Shown: positions 6,672 to 14,622 of the stretch, in pieces
Layout: each line of letters starts with the position of its first letter
Position numbering within the stretch: position 1 is the first letter of the stretch
Assembly (NCBI GenBank): GCA_902494535.1
Contig: CABUTO010000023.1
Span: forward strand, 1 to 36,635
DNA length: 36,635 nt
Source of the DNA: an uncultured Collinsella sp.
Lineage (GTDB): Bacteria; Actinomycetota; Coriobacteriia; Coriobacteriales; Coriobacteriaceae
Direction: 5' to 3'
Program-made: the position numbers and the translations under genes
Notes under the pieces: model-generated
Told to the model about the DNA's origin: nothing
Database searches by the model: none
The model's input: the letters and a program-made list of their open reading frames with translations, nothing else

Positions 6672-7862
6672 TTACTCAATGATCGTGGAGACGATGCCCG
6701 AACCGACGGTGTGGCCACCCTCGCGGATAGCGAAGCGCAGGCCCTCCTCCATGGCGATCGGGTGGATGAGGTCGCCCTCGATGGTGATGTGGTCACCAGG
6801 CATAGCCATCTCGGTGCCCTCGGGGAGCTTGACCGTACCGGTAACGTCGGTGGTACGGAAGTAGAACTGAGGACGATAACCATCGAAGAACGGGGTGTGA
6901 CGGCCGCCCTCCTCCTTGGTCAGAACGTAGATCTCGCCGGTGAACTTGGTGTGCGGGGTAACCGAACCGGGCTTGCAGAGAACCTGGCCGCGCTCGATGT
7001 CCTCACGCTTGATGCCGCGGAGCAGCAGACCGACGTTGTCGCCAGCCTCGCAGAAGTCCATGGACTTACGGAACATCTCGATACCGGTAACGACGGTGTT
7101 CTGGGTATCCTTGATGCCGACGATCTCGACGGGCTCGTTGAGCTTGAGCTCACCGCGCTCGACACGGCCAGTAGCAACGGTACCACGGCCGGAGATGGTC
7201 ATAACGTCCTCAACGGCCATCAGGAACGGGAGGTCGTTGTTACGAGCAGGCGTCGGGATGTACTCGTCGACGGCCTTCATGAGCTCGCGAATGGCGTCCA
7301 TCCACTTGGCGTCGCCCTCGAGAGCGCCCAGAGCGGAGCCACGGATGACGGGGATGTCGTCGCCGGGGAAATCGTACTCGGAGAGGAGCTCACGGGTCTC
7401 CATCTCGACGAGGTCGATGAGCTCGTCATCGTCGACCATGTCGCACTTGTTCAGGAAGACGACGATGTAGGGAACGCCGACCTGACGGGCGAGCAGGATG
7501 TGCTCGCGGGTCTGAGCCATGGGGCCGTCGGTAGCGGCGATGACCAAGATAGCGCCGTCCATCTGAGCAGCACCGGAGATCATGTTCTTGACGTAGTCAG
7601 CGTGGCCCGGGCAGTCAACGTGAGCGTAGTGACGGGCAGCGGTCTCGTACTCAACGTGGGAGACGGAGATCGTGATGCCGCGCTCGCGCTCCTCGGGAGC
7701 CTTGTCGATGTTCTCGAACGCAGTGAAGTCAGCCTTGCAGCCCTCGGTCTCGGAGAGAACCTTGGTGATGGCAGCGGTCAGCGTGGTCTTGCCGTGGTCG
7801 ACGTGACCAATGGTGCCGATGTTAACATGCGGCTTAGTGCGCTCAAACTTCTCTTTGGCCAT
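6672..7862 (-). CDS. tuf: Elongation factor Tu
   Basis: A 396-aa EF-Tu, the GTPase that brings aminoacyl-tRNA to the ribosome. G1 GHVDHGKT, G3 DCPGHADY and G4 NKCD are present, and the C-terminus ends in GGHTVGSGIVSTIIE. The start is MAKEKFERTKPHVN, with GAGGAGG 5 nt upstream; an in-frame extension to 7931 has no such signal. It is preceded by tRNA-Met, tRNA-Thr and tRNA-Tyr in the same direction, resembling the tRNA-tufB operon known from other bacteria, so tRNAs and EF-Tu are probably co-transcribed from 8269-8298. Confidence 0.98.
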   Translation of the reverse strand: MAKEKFERTKPHVNIGTIGHVDHGKTTLTAAITKVLSETEGCKADFTAFENIDKAPEERERGITISVSHVEYETAARHYAHVDCPGHADYVKNMISGAAQMDGAILVIAATDGPMAQTREHILLARQVGVPYIVVFLNKCDMVDDDELIDLVEMETRELLSEYDFPGDDIPVIRGSALGALEGDAKWMDAIRELMKAVDEYIPTPARNNDLPFLMAVEDVMTISGRGTVATGRVERGELKLNEPVEIVGIKDTQNTVVTGIEMFRKSMDFCEAGDNVGLLLRGIKREDIERGQVLCKPGSVTPHTKFTGEIYVLTKEEGGRHTPFFDGYRPQFYFRTTDVTGTVKLPEGTEMAMPGDHITIEGDLIHPIAMEEGLRFAIREGGHTVGSGIVSTIIE

Positions 7863-7958
7863 AAAGCCCTCCTCTAAACAGGTCGTCCCCGGACGGGACT
7901 TTGCCTTTATACCATAGTGGCCTCTCAACATACTATTGAGAAGCCACCGTGTTACCTA

Positions 7959-8035
7959 TGGTAGCGGTGACTGGATTCGAACCAGTGACGCCACGGGTAT
8001 GAACCGTGTGCTCTAACCAACTGAGCTACACCGCC
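7959..8035 (-). tRNA. tRNA-Met, elongator (CAT anticodon)
   Basis: A 77-nt cloverleaf with encoded CCA and anticodon loop TTCATAC. The first acceptor pair is G-U and not the C-A mismatch of initiators, and the anticodon stem lacks the initiator GGG/CCC run, so this is the elongator type. Confidence 0.92.
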
Positions 8036-8038
8036 GGA

Positions 8039-8114
8039 TGGAGCCTGCAACCAGACTTGAACTGGTGACCTCTTCGTTACCAACGAAGTGCTCTACCGAC
8101 TGAGCTATACAGGC
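8039..8114 (-). tRNA. tRNA-Thr (GGT anticodon)
   Basis: A 76-nt cloverleaf with encoded CCA: acceptor GCCTGTA/TGCAGGC, anticodon loop TTGGTAA, T-loop TTCAAGT. It is 3 nt from tRNA-Met in one transcript. Confidence 0.96.
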
Positions 8115-8124
8115 ACTTGACGGG

Positions 8125-8206
8125 TGGGAGCTATAGGATTCGAACCTATGTAGGCAGAGCCAACGGGTTTACAGCCCGTCCCCATTAACCACTCGGGCAA
8201 ACTCCC
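8125..8206 (-). tRNA. tRNA-Tyr (GTA anticodon)
   Basis: An 82-nt class II tRNA with a long variable arm, anticodon loop CTGTAAA, and acceptor GGGAGTT/AGCTCCC with one G-U pair. The discriminator A is followed by CCC, so CCA is not encoded. It is the first gene of the tRNA-tuf unit. Confidence 0.94.
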
Positions 8207-8268
8207 AATCGTTCAAGTATCCGCAGGTCCTTTGGTCTTTTGGACCGCCGCCCCCGCGAACAAAAAAG

Positions 8269-8311
8269 ATAATACGATGCAACCTTGGGGGCTGTCAACG
8301 AAAACCTCTAG
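8269..8311 (-). promoter_or_regulatory. Promoter of the tRNA-Tyr-Thr-Met-tuf unit
   Basis: On the minus strand, TTGACA (complement of 8293-8298) and TATTAT (complement of 8269-8274) are 18 nt apart, about 60 nt upstream of tRNA-Tyr. The stretch 8292-8311 is nearly identical to that at the rpmG promoter. Confidence 0.85.
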
Positions 8312-8609
8312 ATACACGGTGCCGGGCGTATCTATATAGCTGTGACCTGCGGTTTTGTTGAGTTTGGATATGAAGGACGGTGGTTTTGGATACTGAGGTG
8401 ACGTTTCCCGAGGTAACACTTTGGTGTAGTGGAGTACACCTTCAGGATCGAACTTCGATAACGGCTTATTTGCACCTATATATAGGTCGAGATCGGGCTT
8501 CCACGCCACGATCGAGCGTGGATTATCTCCCACTTTTAGCGCGGCTCTAAGGCCAAAGTGGCAGATTATCCACGTTCATTCTCCAGGCGAGAGAACTGTA
8601 AAGCCGCAA
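8312..8609. other. Noncoding stretch with an inverted repeat
   Basis: No convincing gene is seen between the tRNA-tuf promoter and the RpiR gene. A near-perfect inverted repeat pairs 8515-8534 with 8553-8572 (arms containing GTGGATTATC and GATTATCCAC). A related segment, ATTATCCACG and onward (8565-8595), recurs at 12616-12645. A possible 106-codon open frame here (8213-8533) runs across the promoter and has a weak GTG start, so it is not annotated. Confidence 0.6.
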
Positions 8610-9443
8610 CTACTCGGGCCAGGCCAAAGTAGACCCATAGAGCGGCTCCCCCTTGGTGCAGGGGTAGCGACTCAAGTAACACGACGATAGCAAGTCGAAA
8701 AAATAAGTCATGGCGTATTTCGAATAAACGCCGAGTCGGTCAATTCCGTTTCCCGCATTACCAAGACGATATACACGGTCAAAAGACCTCGATTTGTCAT
8801 CGTTGCTAAACGCAGTAATTAGAATCTTCCTGCCCGAACGGCAATCAAGATACTCACGCGCCTGTGACGCAAATAGCCCGGAGACCGATACGAGAATTAT
8901 CAATGACTGCGAAGCGTCTCCCATGTTTTTCAATTCCGCGACGTTAGCCCCAGCAACTATGCGAACTATCTTGGCCGCATAAAACATTTCCTGCTGAAAT
9001 CGTACGAGATTGGCGCTCACATTATTGGTGCACCAGATTTCAACGTTTTTATGGCCATCAATTTCGTCGACAAGATGCTTAATAGCGATATCGGACACGC
9101 CGCTTTCAACCTCAGCGAACATCTCGATCATGCGAACGTCGAGCTCTGCCCTGTACTCCTCGTAGCCAAATTCCTCCTCTCGATGGCTTAAGTCGCTTGG
9201 AAAGACTGACTGAGTAAATGATTCTTTCAAATCGCTAAGAGACTGGTAGCCCAATCGATTGCAGAAACGACGAACAGCGGAACGGGTCACGAATGCATCG
9301 CGGGTTATTGCGGCAACATTGATTTCGCTCGAACGCCTAATGTGAGCGATGAGATATCGAGCGATGGCGGCATCGTTTGACCCAAACTCGCTGTTGATGA
9401 TGGAGCTAATGCGATTGAGCACATCGAAGTCATTGATATTCAC
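8610..9443 (-). CDS. MurR/RpiR-family transcriptional regulator
   Basis: A 277-aa sugar-phosphate-sensing regulator. The N-terminal HTH_6 domain (about 1-75) includes TRDAFVTRSAVRRFCNRLGY, typical of the family. A SIS domain (about 110-240) would bind a phosphosugar, with SLIILVSVSGLFASQAREYL as its core. I chose the GTG at 9443, giving MNINDFDVLNRI, because AGAGGG lies 5 nt upstream; an ATG at 9482 has no ribosome-binding site and falls on a palindrome. It is divergent from a 6-phospho-beta-glucosidase and PTS permease, and probably controls them in response to the phosphorylated glucoside. Codon usage is less GC-biased than its neighbours. Confidence 0.9.
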   Translation of the reverse strand: MNINDFDVLNRISSIINSEFGSNDAAIARYLIAHIRRSSEINVAAITRDAFVTRSAVRRFCNRLGYQSLSDLKESFTQSVFPSDLSHREEEFGYEEYRAELDVRMIEMFAEVESGVSDIAIKHLVDEIDGHKNVEIWCTNNVSANLVRFQQEMFYAAKIVRIVAGANVAELKNMGDASQSLIILVSVSGLFASQAREYLDCRSGRKILITAFSNDDKSRSFDRVYRLGNAGNGIDRLGVYSKYAMTYFFDLLSSCYLSRYPCTKGEPLYGSTLAWPE

Positions 9444-9474
9444 GTGATCCCTCTTTCCGCTCTCCTCGAAATCA

Positions 9475-9527
9475 TGATTCATTTATTGAATCAAACAGCT
9501 TTGGTCGTTCTCCTATGATTCAAATCA
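9475..9527. promoter_or_regulatory. Candidate RpiR operators in the divergent promoter region
   Basis: TGATTCA (9475-9481) and TGAATCA (9487-9493) form a 7-5-7 palindrome. TGATT-CA-AATCA (9516-9527) forms a second. Both use the same half-site and lie between the regulator and the glucosidase, which suits binding by the neighbouring regulator. Confidence 0.6.
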
Positions 9528-9594
9528 GTTGACGTCATCTTAATCATAATTCCGCCACACGTATCCACCGTGTTGAATGATGGAAAGGGGATTC

Positions 9595-11013
9595 ATGGGC
9601 AACGTGAACAACATGCCGTTTCTCTGGGGTTCCGCCACGGCGTCTTATCAGTGCGAGGGTGCCTGGAACGAAGACGGCAAAGGCCTTGGTGAGTGGGATT
9701 TCTTTAGCCACACAAGCAATAAGAACATCAACCATGTTGACGGTGATGTATCTTGCGACTTCTACCATCGCTATGAAGAAGATATCCGCATGATGAAAGA
9801 AGGCGGACAAAACACCTATCGCTTCTCTCTTTCATGGAGTCGAATCATCCCCACCGGTATCGGCAAAGTGAATGAAGAGGGTATCGATTTTTATAATCGG
9901 GTCATTGATTGCTGCCTCGAAAATGGCATAGAGCCCAACGTTACGCTGTTCCATTACGATCTGCCATTCACGCTTGCTTGCAAAGGCGGATGGCTGAACA
10001 ACGACATGGCAGAGTGGTTCTGCAAATACGCCAAGATTTGCTTTGAGCGCTTTGGAGACCGCGTCAAAATCTGGGCTACCGTTAACGAGCCGCATTTCTA
10101 CAGCTACTGCGTAAACATGTTGGGCAACTATCCCCCCAATCGATCGCTCGATGTTCAGTCGTACATGCAGTTTCAGTACAACCTGATGCGCGCAAGCGCA
10201 CTCGCAGTCCGAGCATATCGTCAAATGGGCTACGACGGCATCATCGGCGCCGTCCACGATGGCGGCGTTGTCGAACTCGACCCGGCAACCGAGCACCCCG
10301 ATGACGTATTTCGATACGCAGACTTTTTCGCCAATCGCATGATTCTGGCACCAGCGCTTCAGGGTCAACTGCCGCCAGAAATGGACGAAATCCTTGAAAA
10401 ACTTGGCGTCTCGCTCTATCGATCCCCAAATGACGTAGAAGAATTCAGCGACGGTAAAGTCGATTTTATTGGACTCAACGTGTATTGCCGAGAGTATGTA
10501 ACCGACTGGCACGGTGGAGAGCTTGCCGTTTCGGCGAACAATAAGGGCGGTTCGAGCAAAAAGGTCGAAGGAAAATGCATTGCGCCCTTGTTTGAAAGCG
10601 CCCGCGACAGCAATGTTCCCCGCAATAAATGGGGCCGCGAAATACTCCCAAGTTGCATGTATTCAACCATCATGGATGTCCACGAGCGCTATGACGCGCC
10701 CCGCATCTTTATTACGGAAAACGGACATGGCGCCTATGAGCAACCAGACGCAGACGGAATGATCCACGATGATGACCGCATCGAGCTTCTGGGCCAGTTC
10801 ATCGAGCACATGATGAGGGCTAAGCGCGACGGCGCGCGCGTTGAGGGCTACTACCTCTGGTCGACGATGGATCTGTATAGCTGGATCAACGGCTACGAAA
10901 AACGATACGGACTTGTCCATATCGACTTCGAGAACAATCTGGAGCGCACCCCCAAAAAGAGCTGGTATTGGTACCGAGACCTTATCTCGAAGTATCAGGA
11001 GCAGGAAGGTTAG
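9595..11013 (+). CDS. 6-phospho-beta-glucosidase, glycoside hydrolase family 1
   Basis: A 472-aa GH1 enzyme that would cleave phosphorylated beta-glucosides, such as cellobiose-6-phosphate or aryl-glucoside phosphates, after PTS uptake. The acid/base Glu165 lies in TVNEPHFYSY and the nucleophile Glu375 in FITENGHG. The N-terminal PFLWGSATASYQCEGAWNEDG is the GH1 signature. I chose the ATG at 9595 because GGAAAGGGG lies 4 nt upstream; two earlier in-frame ATGs overlap that site. The PTS gene starts 9 nt downstream. The phospho-specificity is inferred from the PTS partner. Confidence 0.93.
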   Translation: MGNVNNMPFLWGSATASYQCEGAWNEDGKGLGEWDFFSHTSNKNINHVDGDVSCDFYHRYEEDIRMMKEGGQNTYRFSLSWSRIIPTGIGKVNEEGIDFYNRVIDCCLENGIEPNVTLFHYDLPFTLACKGGWLNNDMAEWFCKYAKICFERFGDRVKIWATVNEPHFYSYCVNMLGNYPPNRSLDVQSYMQFQYNLMRASALAVRAYRQMGYDGIIGAVHDGGVVELDPATEHPDDVFRYADFFANRMILAPALQGQLPPEMDEILEKLGVSLYRSPNDVEEFSDGKVDFIGLNVYCREYVTDWHGGELAVSANNKGGSSKKVEGKCIAPLFESARDSNVPRNKWGREILPSCMYSTIMDVHERYDAPRIFITENGHGAYEQPDADGMIHDDDRIELLGQFIEHMMRAKRDGARVEGYYLWSTMDLYSWINGYEKRYGLVHIDFENNLERTPKKSWYWYRDLISKYQEQEG

Positions 11014-11022
11014 GAGAAAGAG

Positions 11023-12423
11023 ATGAAATATCAGGCAATGTCCGAAACAGTCCTAAAGGCTGTTGGCGGCAAAGAGAACATTACATCGGTAACTCATTGT
11101 GCGACGCGCCTTCGCATCGACGCACGAGACACCTCGATCATCGATCTCCAGCTCGCCAAATCGGCCGACCAGGCGCTCGGGGCAGTAGTCAGCGGTGGCC
11201 AGCTTCAGGTGATCATCGGCCCCAACGTCACCGAGGCTTACAACGACTTCCTCGACTTCGCGGGAATCGAAGTCGGCGGTGGCACGGTTGCCGACGATGC
11301 CCAAACCGCCAAAGACCTTGCAGAAGGCATTAAAAGCGGTAACACCGCCATGGGCTTGATTGAGAAATTCGGGAACGTCTCTGCACAGGTATTCATGCCC
11401 ATCGTCCCGGCGCTCATCGTTGGCGGACTCATTCTTTCGATCAAGAATCTCCTGGTCAATTATTGTGGATTGAGCACCGATAGCGGAACCGCCCAGGTTC
11501 TGCTGGCGATCTTCAGCGCCTCATTTAGCTTCCTGCCCGTTTACCTCGGCTATCAGCTCGCCGCCGTCATGAAGATGCAGCCTATCATGGGCGCACTGCT
11601 GGGCGCAATCATGATTAGCTCGTCTATTAGCGGTGCTGAGGGTCTCGACTTTCTTGGCATCCCCATCCCGACGAATGACTACTCGAGCACGGTGGTGCCA
11701 ATCGTACTGGGCGTTGTGTTCATGTACTTTGTTGATCGCGGTCTTCAGAAAATCATCCCCGACATTACCAAACTGTTCTTGAAGCCGCTGCTCACCATGT
11801 TCATCGTCGTGCCTGTTGAGCTGATTATCCTCGGCCCCGCCGGCAGCATGATGGGCTACGCGCTGAGTGATGCCGCCACGTGGCTCATGGATAACGTGGC
11901 ATTTATCGCTACTCCAATCCTTGCAGCCCTTAACCCCTATTTTGTCATGCTCGGTCTTGATAAGGCCTACATCGCGATCGAAGTTACGAGCTTGGCGCAG
12001 CTCGGCTGGGCGCCCATCATCTTTGGCTTCATCTCAAACCTCTGCATTGGCGGCACGAGTCTCGCCTTGGCAACTGCAATGAAAGGCAACAAGGAGAAGA
12101 GAGGTATGGTCACCACGGTTGCCGTCACCGCACTCTGTGGCGTAACTGAGCCCGCATTTTATGGCTGCCTCATCGAGCGTCCCCGCCCGCTTGTCGGCAC
12201 GGCAATCGGCGCCCTCTGCGCGGGACTCCCTGCAGGTATCTTCGTCCTGAAGGAGTATGTTGCGGGAGCATGCCCCGGTCTTCTTTCTGCGCTGATCTTT
12301 ATCGCTCCCGATGGATCCATGGGCAACTTCGTACTGGCGTGCGTTGTCGCCGTCATCGCCATCGTCGTCTCGTTCATCGCTGCACGCGTGATCATCAAGA
12401 AGAATCCCAACTATATTGAGTAG
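11023..12423 (+). CDS. PTS beta-glucoside-type transporter, EIIBC
   Basis: A 466-aa PTS permease that takes up and phosphorylates a beta-glucoside. The EIIB domain (1-85) has the phosphorylated Cys26 in THCATRLRI. The EIIC domain (about 110-460) has multiple hydrophobic segments and the conserved GVTEPAFYG near 372-380. There is no C-terminal EIIA domain, so it needs an EIIA protein encoded elsewhere. AGGAG lies upstream of the ATG, and it follows the glucosidase by 9 nt in the same operon. The exact sugar is not determined. Confidence 0.93.
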   Translation: MKYQAMSETVLKAVGGKENITSVTHCATRLRIDARDTSIIDLQLAKSADQALGAVVSGGQLQVIIGPNVTEAYNDFLDFAGIEVGGGTVADDAQTAKDLAEGIKSGNTAMGLIEKFGNVSAQVFMPIVPALIVGGLILSIKNLLVNYCGLSTDSGTAQVLLAIFSASFSFLPVYLGYQLAAVMKMQPIMGALLGAIMISSSISGAEGLDFLGIPIPTNDYSSTVVPIVLGVVFMYFVDRGLQKIIPDITKLFLKPLLTMFIVVPVELIILGPAGSMMGYALSDAATWLMDNVAFIATPILAALNPYFVMLGLDKAYIAIEVTSLAQLGWAPIIFGFISNLCIGGTSLALATAMKGNKEKRGMVTTVAVTALCGVTEPAFYGCLIERPRPLVGTAIGALCAGLPAGIFVLKEYVAGACPGLLSALIFIAPDGSMGNFVLACVVAVIAIVVSFIAARVIIKKNPNYIE

Positions 12424-12523
12424 ATGCCCGCTGCTTGCATTGGGGACATCCTCGGCAGACCATTAGCAAGAACCCAAGAAGTCCCTTAGGAGCTCGATTA
12501 ATCCATTCGGATTCCTCAGGCAC

Positions 12524-12563
12524 AAACGACCCCGATTCCACAATGAAATCGGGATCGTCGTTT
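12524..12563 (+). terminator. Probable terminator of the glucosidase-PTS operon
   Basis: AAACGACCCCGATT (12524-12537) pairs with 12547-12563, leaving a 3-nt bulge; TTTCT follows. It lies 100 nt after the PTS stop. Confidence 0.6.
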
Positions 12564-12716
12564 CTAAAGCCTTCGATAGACAATCGGTGTTTACCTTAGC
12601 TCCCTATCCAAGTTAATTATCCACGCTCGTTCTCCGGTCGGAAGATTTTCTTCGCTCGCGTGTCCAGAAATCCACGCTCGAGCAGAACATCCAGGTCCGC
12701 ACCCGCCCTTGTCTCG

Positions 12717-12762
12717 ATCTGTAACAGCAAGAGGCCTATTCCGCTTCTACATGTTACAGATC
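12717..12762. repeat. 46-bp palindromic repeat, copy 1
   Basis: ATCTGTAACA at one end and TGTTACAGAT at the other form a perfect 10-bp terminal stem. It has the same length and ends as copy 2, exactly 80 bp away, but a diverged centre. Confidence 0.8.
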
Positions 12763-12796
12763 AAGATATTCCTAAAACACCCTAAGTTTCATCTCA

Positions 12797-12842
12797 ATCT
12801 GTAACAGTTAGATGCCAAATATCGGTCTTGGTGTTACAGATT
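12797..12842. repeat. 46-bp palindromic repeat, copy 2
   Basis: The same 10-bp ATCTGTAACA/TGTTACAGAT terminal stem and the same 46-bp length as copy 1. Both are preceded by TCTC and one further base. The interior differs in about half its positions while keeping some pairing potential. Confidence 0.8.
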
Positions 12843-12916
12843 TAGACAAACTGGAGGACGAGACAAACCAAAAACGGGATGGGCGCTAACCTGATGGCGC
12901 GCCACCTAAATAGAAA

Positions 12917-12947
12917 CGGGCTCTGTCCCATATAGAGACAGAGCCCG
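12917..12947 (-). terminator. Terminator of tRNA-Thr(TGT)
   Basis: A perfect 11-bp stem (CGGGCTCTGTC with GACAGAGCCCG, loop 9 nt) just downstream of the tRNA on the minus strand, followed by TTTCTATTT. Confidence 0.85.
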
Positions 12948-12956
12948 AAACTCTCA

Positions 12957-13031
12957 TGGAGCCAGTGACAGGAATCGAACCTGCAACCCACTGATTACAA
13001 ATCAGTTGCGCTACCGTTGCGCCACACTGGC
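12957..13031 (-). tRNA. tRNA-Thr (TGT anticodon)
   Basis: A 75-nt cloverleaf with encoded CCA: acceptor GCCAGTG/CACTGGC, anticodon loop TTTGTAA, T-loop TTCGATT. It stands alone with its own terminator, next to a region that carries repeats and a possible accessory gene. Confidence 0.96.
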
Positions 13032-13184
13032 ACACTTGGCGCTTTCGCGCGAAGCCTGTTAAGAATAATGGAATTGCGGACGGGGCGCAACAGGCCGCAC
13101 GGCGTTATATAAATATGCAAAATCCAGCAACAGCGCGTACCAGGCCCGTTCATTTCTGTCAGTGCGCCCTCAATCTTAAAACCA

Positions 13185-13244
13185 TTCGCCAGAACGAATA
13201 GTTTTAATTACAATTGGCTATATAAAACTATTCGTTCTGGCGAA
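13185..13244. promoter_or_regulatory. Perfect 22-bp inverted repeat before the HTH-kinase gene
   Basis: Arms 13185-13206 and 13223-13244 are perfect inverted repeats around a 16-bp AT-rich spacer, ending 10 nt before the start codon. Each arm itself contains the partly palindromic TTCGCCAGAACGAA. A possible -10 (TATATAAA) lies where the spacer meets the right arm, so a protein bound here would block transcription. Confidence 0.8.
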
Positions 13245-13254
13245 GGGTTTCGCG

Positions 13255-14595
13255 ATGTTGACTACCAAGGAAGCAGCCGAGCTGCTCGGCATCAGCCCGC
13301 GCAGGGTGCAGGAGCTCATTAAGAACGGCGCGCTGACCGCCCGCAAGGCTTCTGGCGTGTGGCTCATCGACAAAGACAGCGTAGACGCGCGACTCCGCTC
13401 CGCAACCAAAAGAGGGGGACGACCTCGTCGTGGGCATGGGAAAAGCGAAGTCGCATTTACCCTCATGAACCGCACGCACGAAGTAGCCCAACTGGTCTAC
13501 AGCACATCGCGAAAAGACTTCACCCACATCGGCGCCGACGTCGATTACGCCCACGCCCCTATTGGAGTATTTGGCCCTAATAGCCCCATATCGCTCGACT
13601 CCTTCCGCATCTGGTGGCGCGGCCGCGGTATCCCGCTCGCACGCATTGGACTAGCCTCCCTGCTTGCAGAAGCCGCAGTCGATGTTCCCGATGAACTCGT
13701 CCAGCGAAATCTTGGCCTCTCCTTATCCGACCAGTATTGGATTAGGCCCCAAGACTCCGGTCTCGCGTGGGAAGATATCAATTTCTTCAATAATGCTTTT
13801 GACGACGTCTCTCTCAGCATCGCGCCCTTCGCCCCAGAGGGCAAGGCAGCTGCCGCAAAGCCCGATAACACCTCGGACGGCAATCTTCAAAAGTACTGGA
13901 CATGCGAGGATGACCGTCGAATCCTCCACAAGGCAGGTGCACATCTAAACCAGGAACCTTATAACGAGCTGGTGGCGACTGCACTTCACCGTCGCATCCT
14001 AAACGCTTGCGATTATGTGCCTTACTCGCTCGAGGGCACGGGCACTTCCGCCCTGAGCATATGCGATGTCTTCTTAACTGATGAAGAAGAGTATGTCCCT
14101 GCGTTCTATGTAAACCAGCATGCAAATGCAGACGAGCGACTAACCGATTACGAACGGTATGTAGCAAACTGCGAGGAGCTTGGAGCGACGGATATAAAAG
14201 ACGCCCTTGACCGCATGATCGTATGCGATGACATCATTGCCAACTATGATCGCCATTGGCGCAACTTTGGCCTTGTGCGAAACGTAAACACGCTAGCCTG
14301 CAGACCTGCCCCTATCTTCGATTCGGGCTCATCACTCTGGTGCAACATATCACTAGAGGAGCTTAGGGCGGGAGAGCACAGTTTTACCAGCGCACAATTT
14401 CATTCAAGCCCCGCCAAACAAATGTTGCTCGTCGAGGACATGGGCTGGTTTGACGGCGACAAACTCGAGGGTTTCGTTGACGAGGCAATCGAAATCCTAT
14501 CCAAAAACGACGCTCTTACAGCGAGACTGCCTTATCTAAAAGAGGCGCTAACATGGCGCCTCGAAAGAATGATCGACATCGCTGAATGGAGTTAG
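13255..14595 (+). CDS. Excisionase-type HTH fused to a HipA/CtkA-like kinase domain
   Basis: A 446-aa protein. Residues 1-50 are a MerR/excisionase-type helix-turn-helix (TTKEAAELLGISPRRVQELI, then a recognition wing). A linker rich in basic residues follows (about 53-65). The C-terminal half carries what looks like the catalytic core of the HipA-like kinase fold: ANYDRHWRNFG with Asp332 and Asn337, then PIFDSGSSL with Asp356 as the probable metal ligand. Such kinases phosphorylate proteins, and HipA phosphorylates GltX. Here the DNA-binding part is on the same chain and no separate antitoxin gene is present. The start has AAGGG 7 nt upstream. A perfect inverted repeat precedes it, suggesting autoregulation. 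The kinase assignment is by motif only. Confidence 0.75.
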   Translation: MLTTKEAAELLGISPRRVQELIKNGALTARKASGVWLIDKDSVDARLRSATKRGGRPRRGHGKSEVAFTLMNRTHEVAQLVYSTSRKDFTHIGADVDYAHAPIGVFGPNSPISLDSFRIWWRGRGIPLARIGLASLLAEAAVDVPDELVQRNLGLSLSDQYWIRPQDSGLAWEDINFFNNAFDDVSLSIAPFAPEGKAAAAKPDNTSDGNLQKYWTCEDDRRILHKAGAHLNQEPYNELVATALHRRILNACDYVPYSLEGTGTSALSICDVFLTDEEEYVPAFYVNQHANADERLTDYERYVANCEELGATDIKDALDRMIVCDDIIANYDRHWRNFGLVRNVNTLACRPAPIFDSGSSLWCNISLEELRAGEHSFTSAQFHSSPAKQMLLVEDMGWFDGDKLEGFVDEAIEILSKNDALTARLPYLKEALTWRLERMIDIAEWS

Positions 14596-14622
14596 CGAGA
14601 CAGCATCGCCCCGCCAACTCCC

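Larger units (their letters stand above)
12424..12956. other. Noncoding stretch between the PTS gene and tRNA-Thr
   Basis: About 530 bp with no convincing gene. It holds a likely PTS-operon terminator (12524-12563), a segment related to 8565-8595 (12616-12645) with ATCCACGCTCG again near 12670, two 46-bp palindromic repeats (12717-12762 and 12797-12842), and the tRNA-Thr terminator (12917-12947). Confidence 0.7.

Noticed and set aside
6633..7877. A 414-codon open frame antisense to tuf
   Set aside because: It is a mirror of strongly biased tuf codons and has no ribosome-binding site or family match.
8213..8533. A possible 106-codon minus-strand gene
   Set aside because: It runs across the tRNA-tuf promoter, starts with GTG without a good ribosome-binding site, and resembles no known protein.
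12717..12842. A CRISPR array
   Set aside because: There are only two units, they are palindromic with diverged centres, and no cas genes are nearby.
13185..13244. The 22-bp inverted repeat as a terminator for the upstream tRNA
   Set aside because: The tRNA is on the other strand with its own terminator; the repeat overlaps the promoter of the plus-strand gene and has no U-run.
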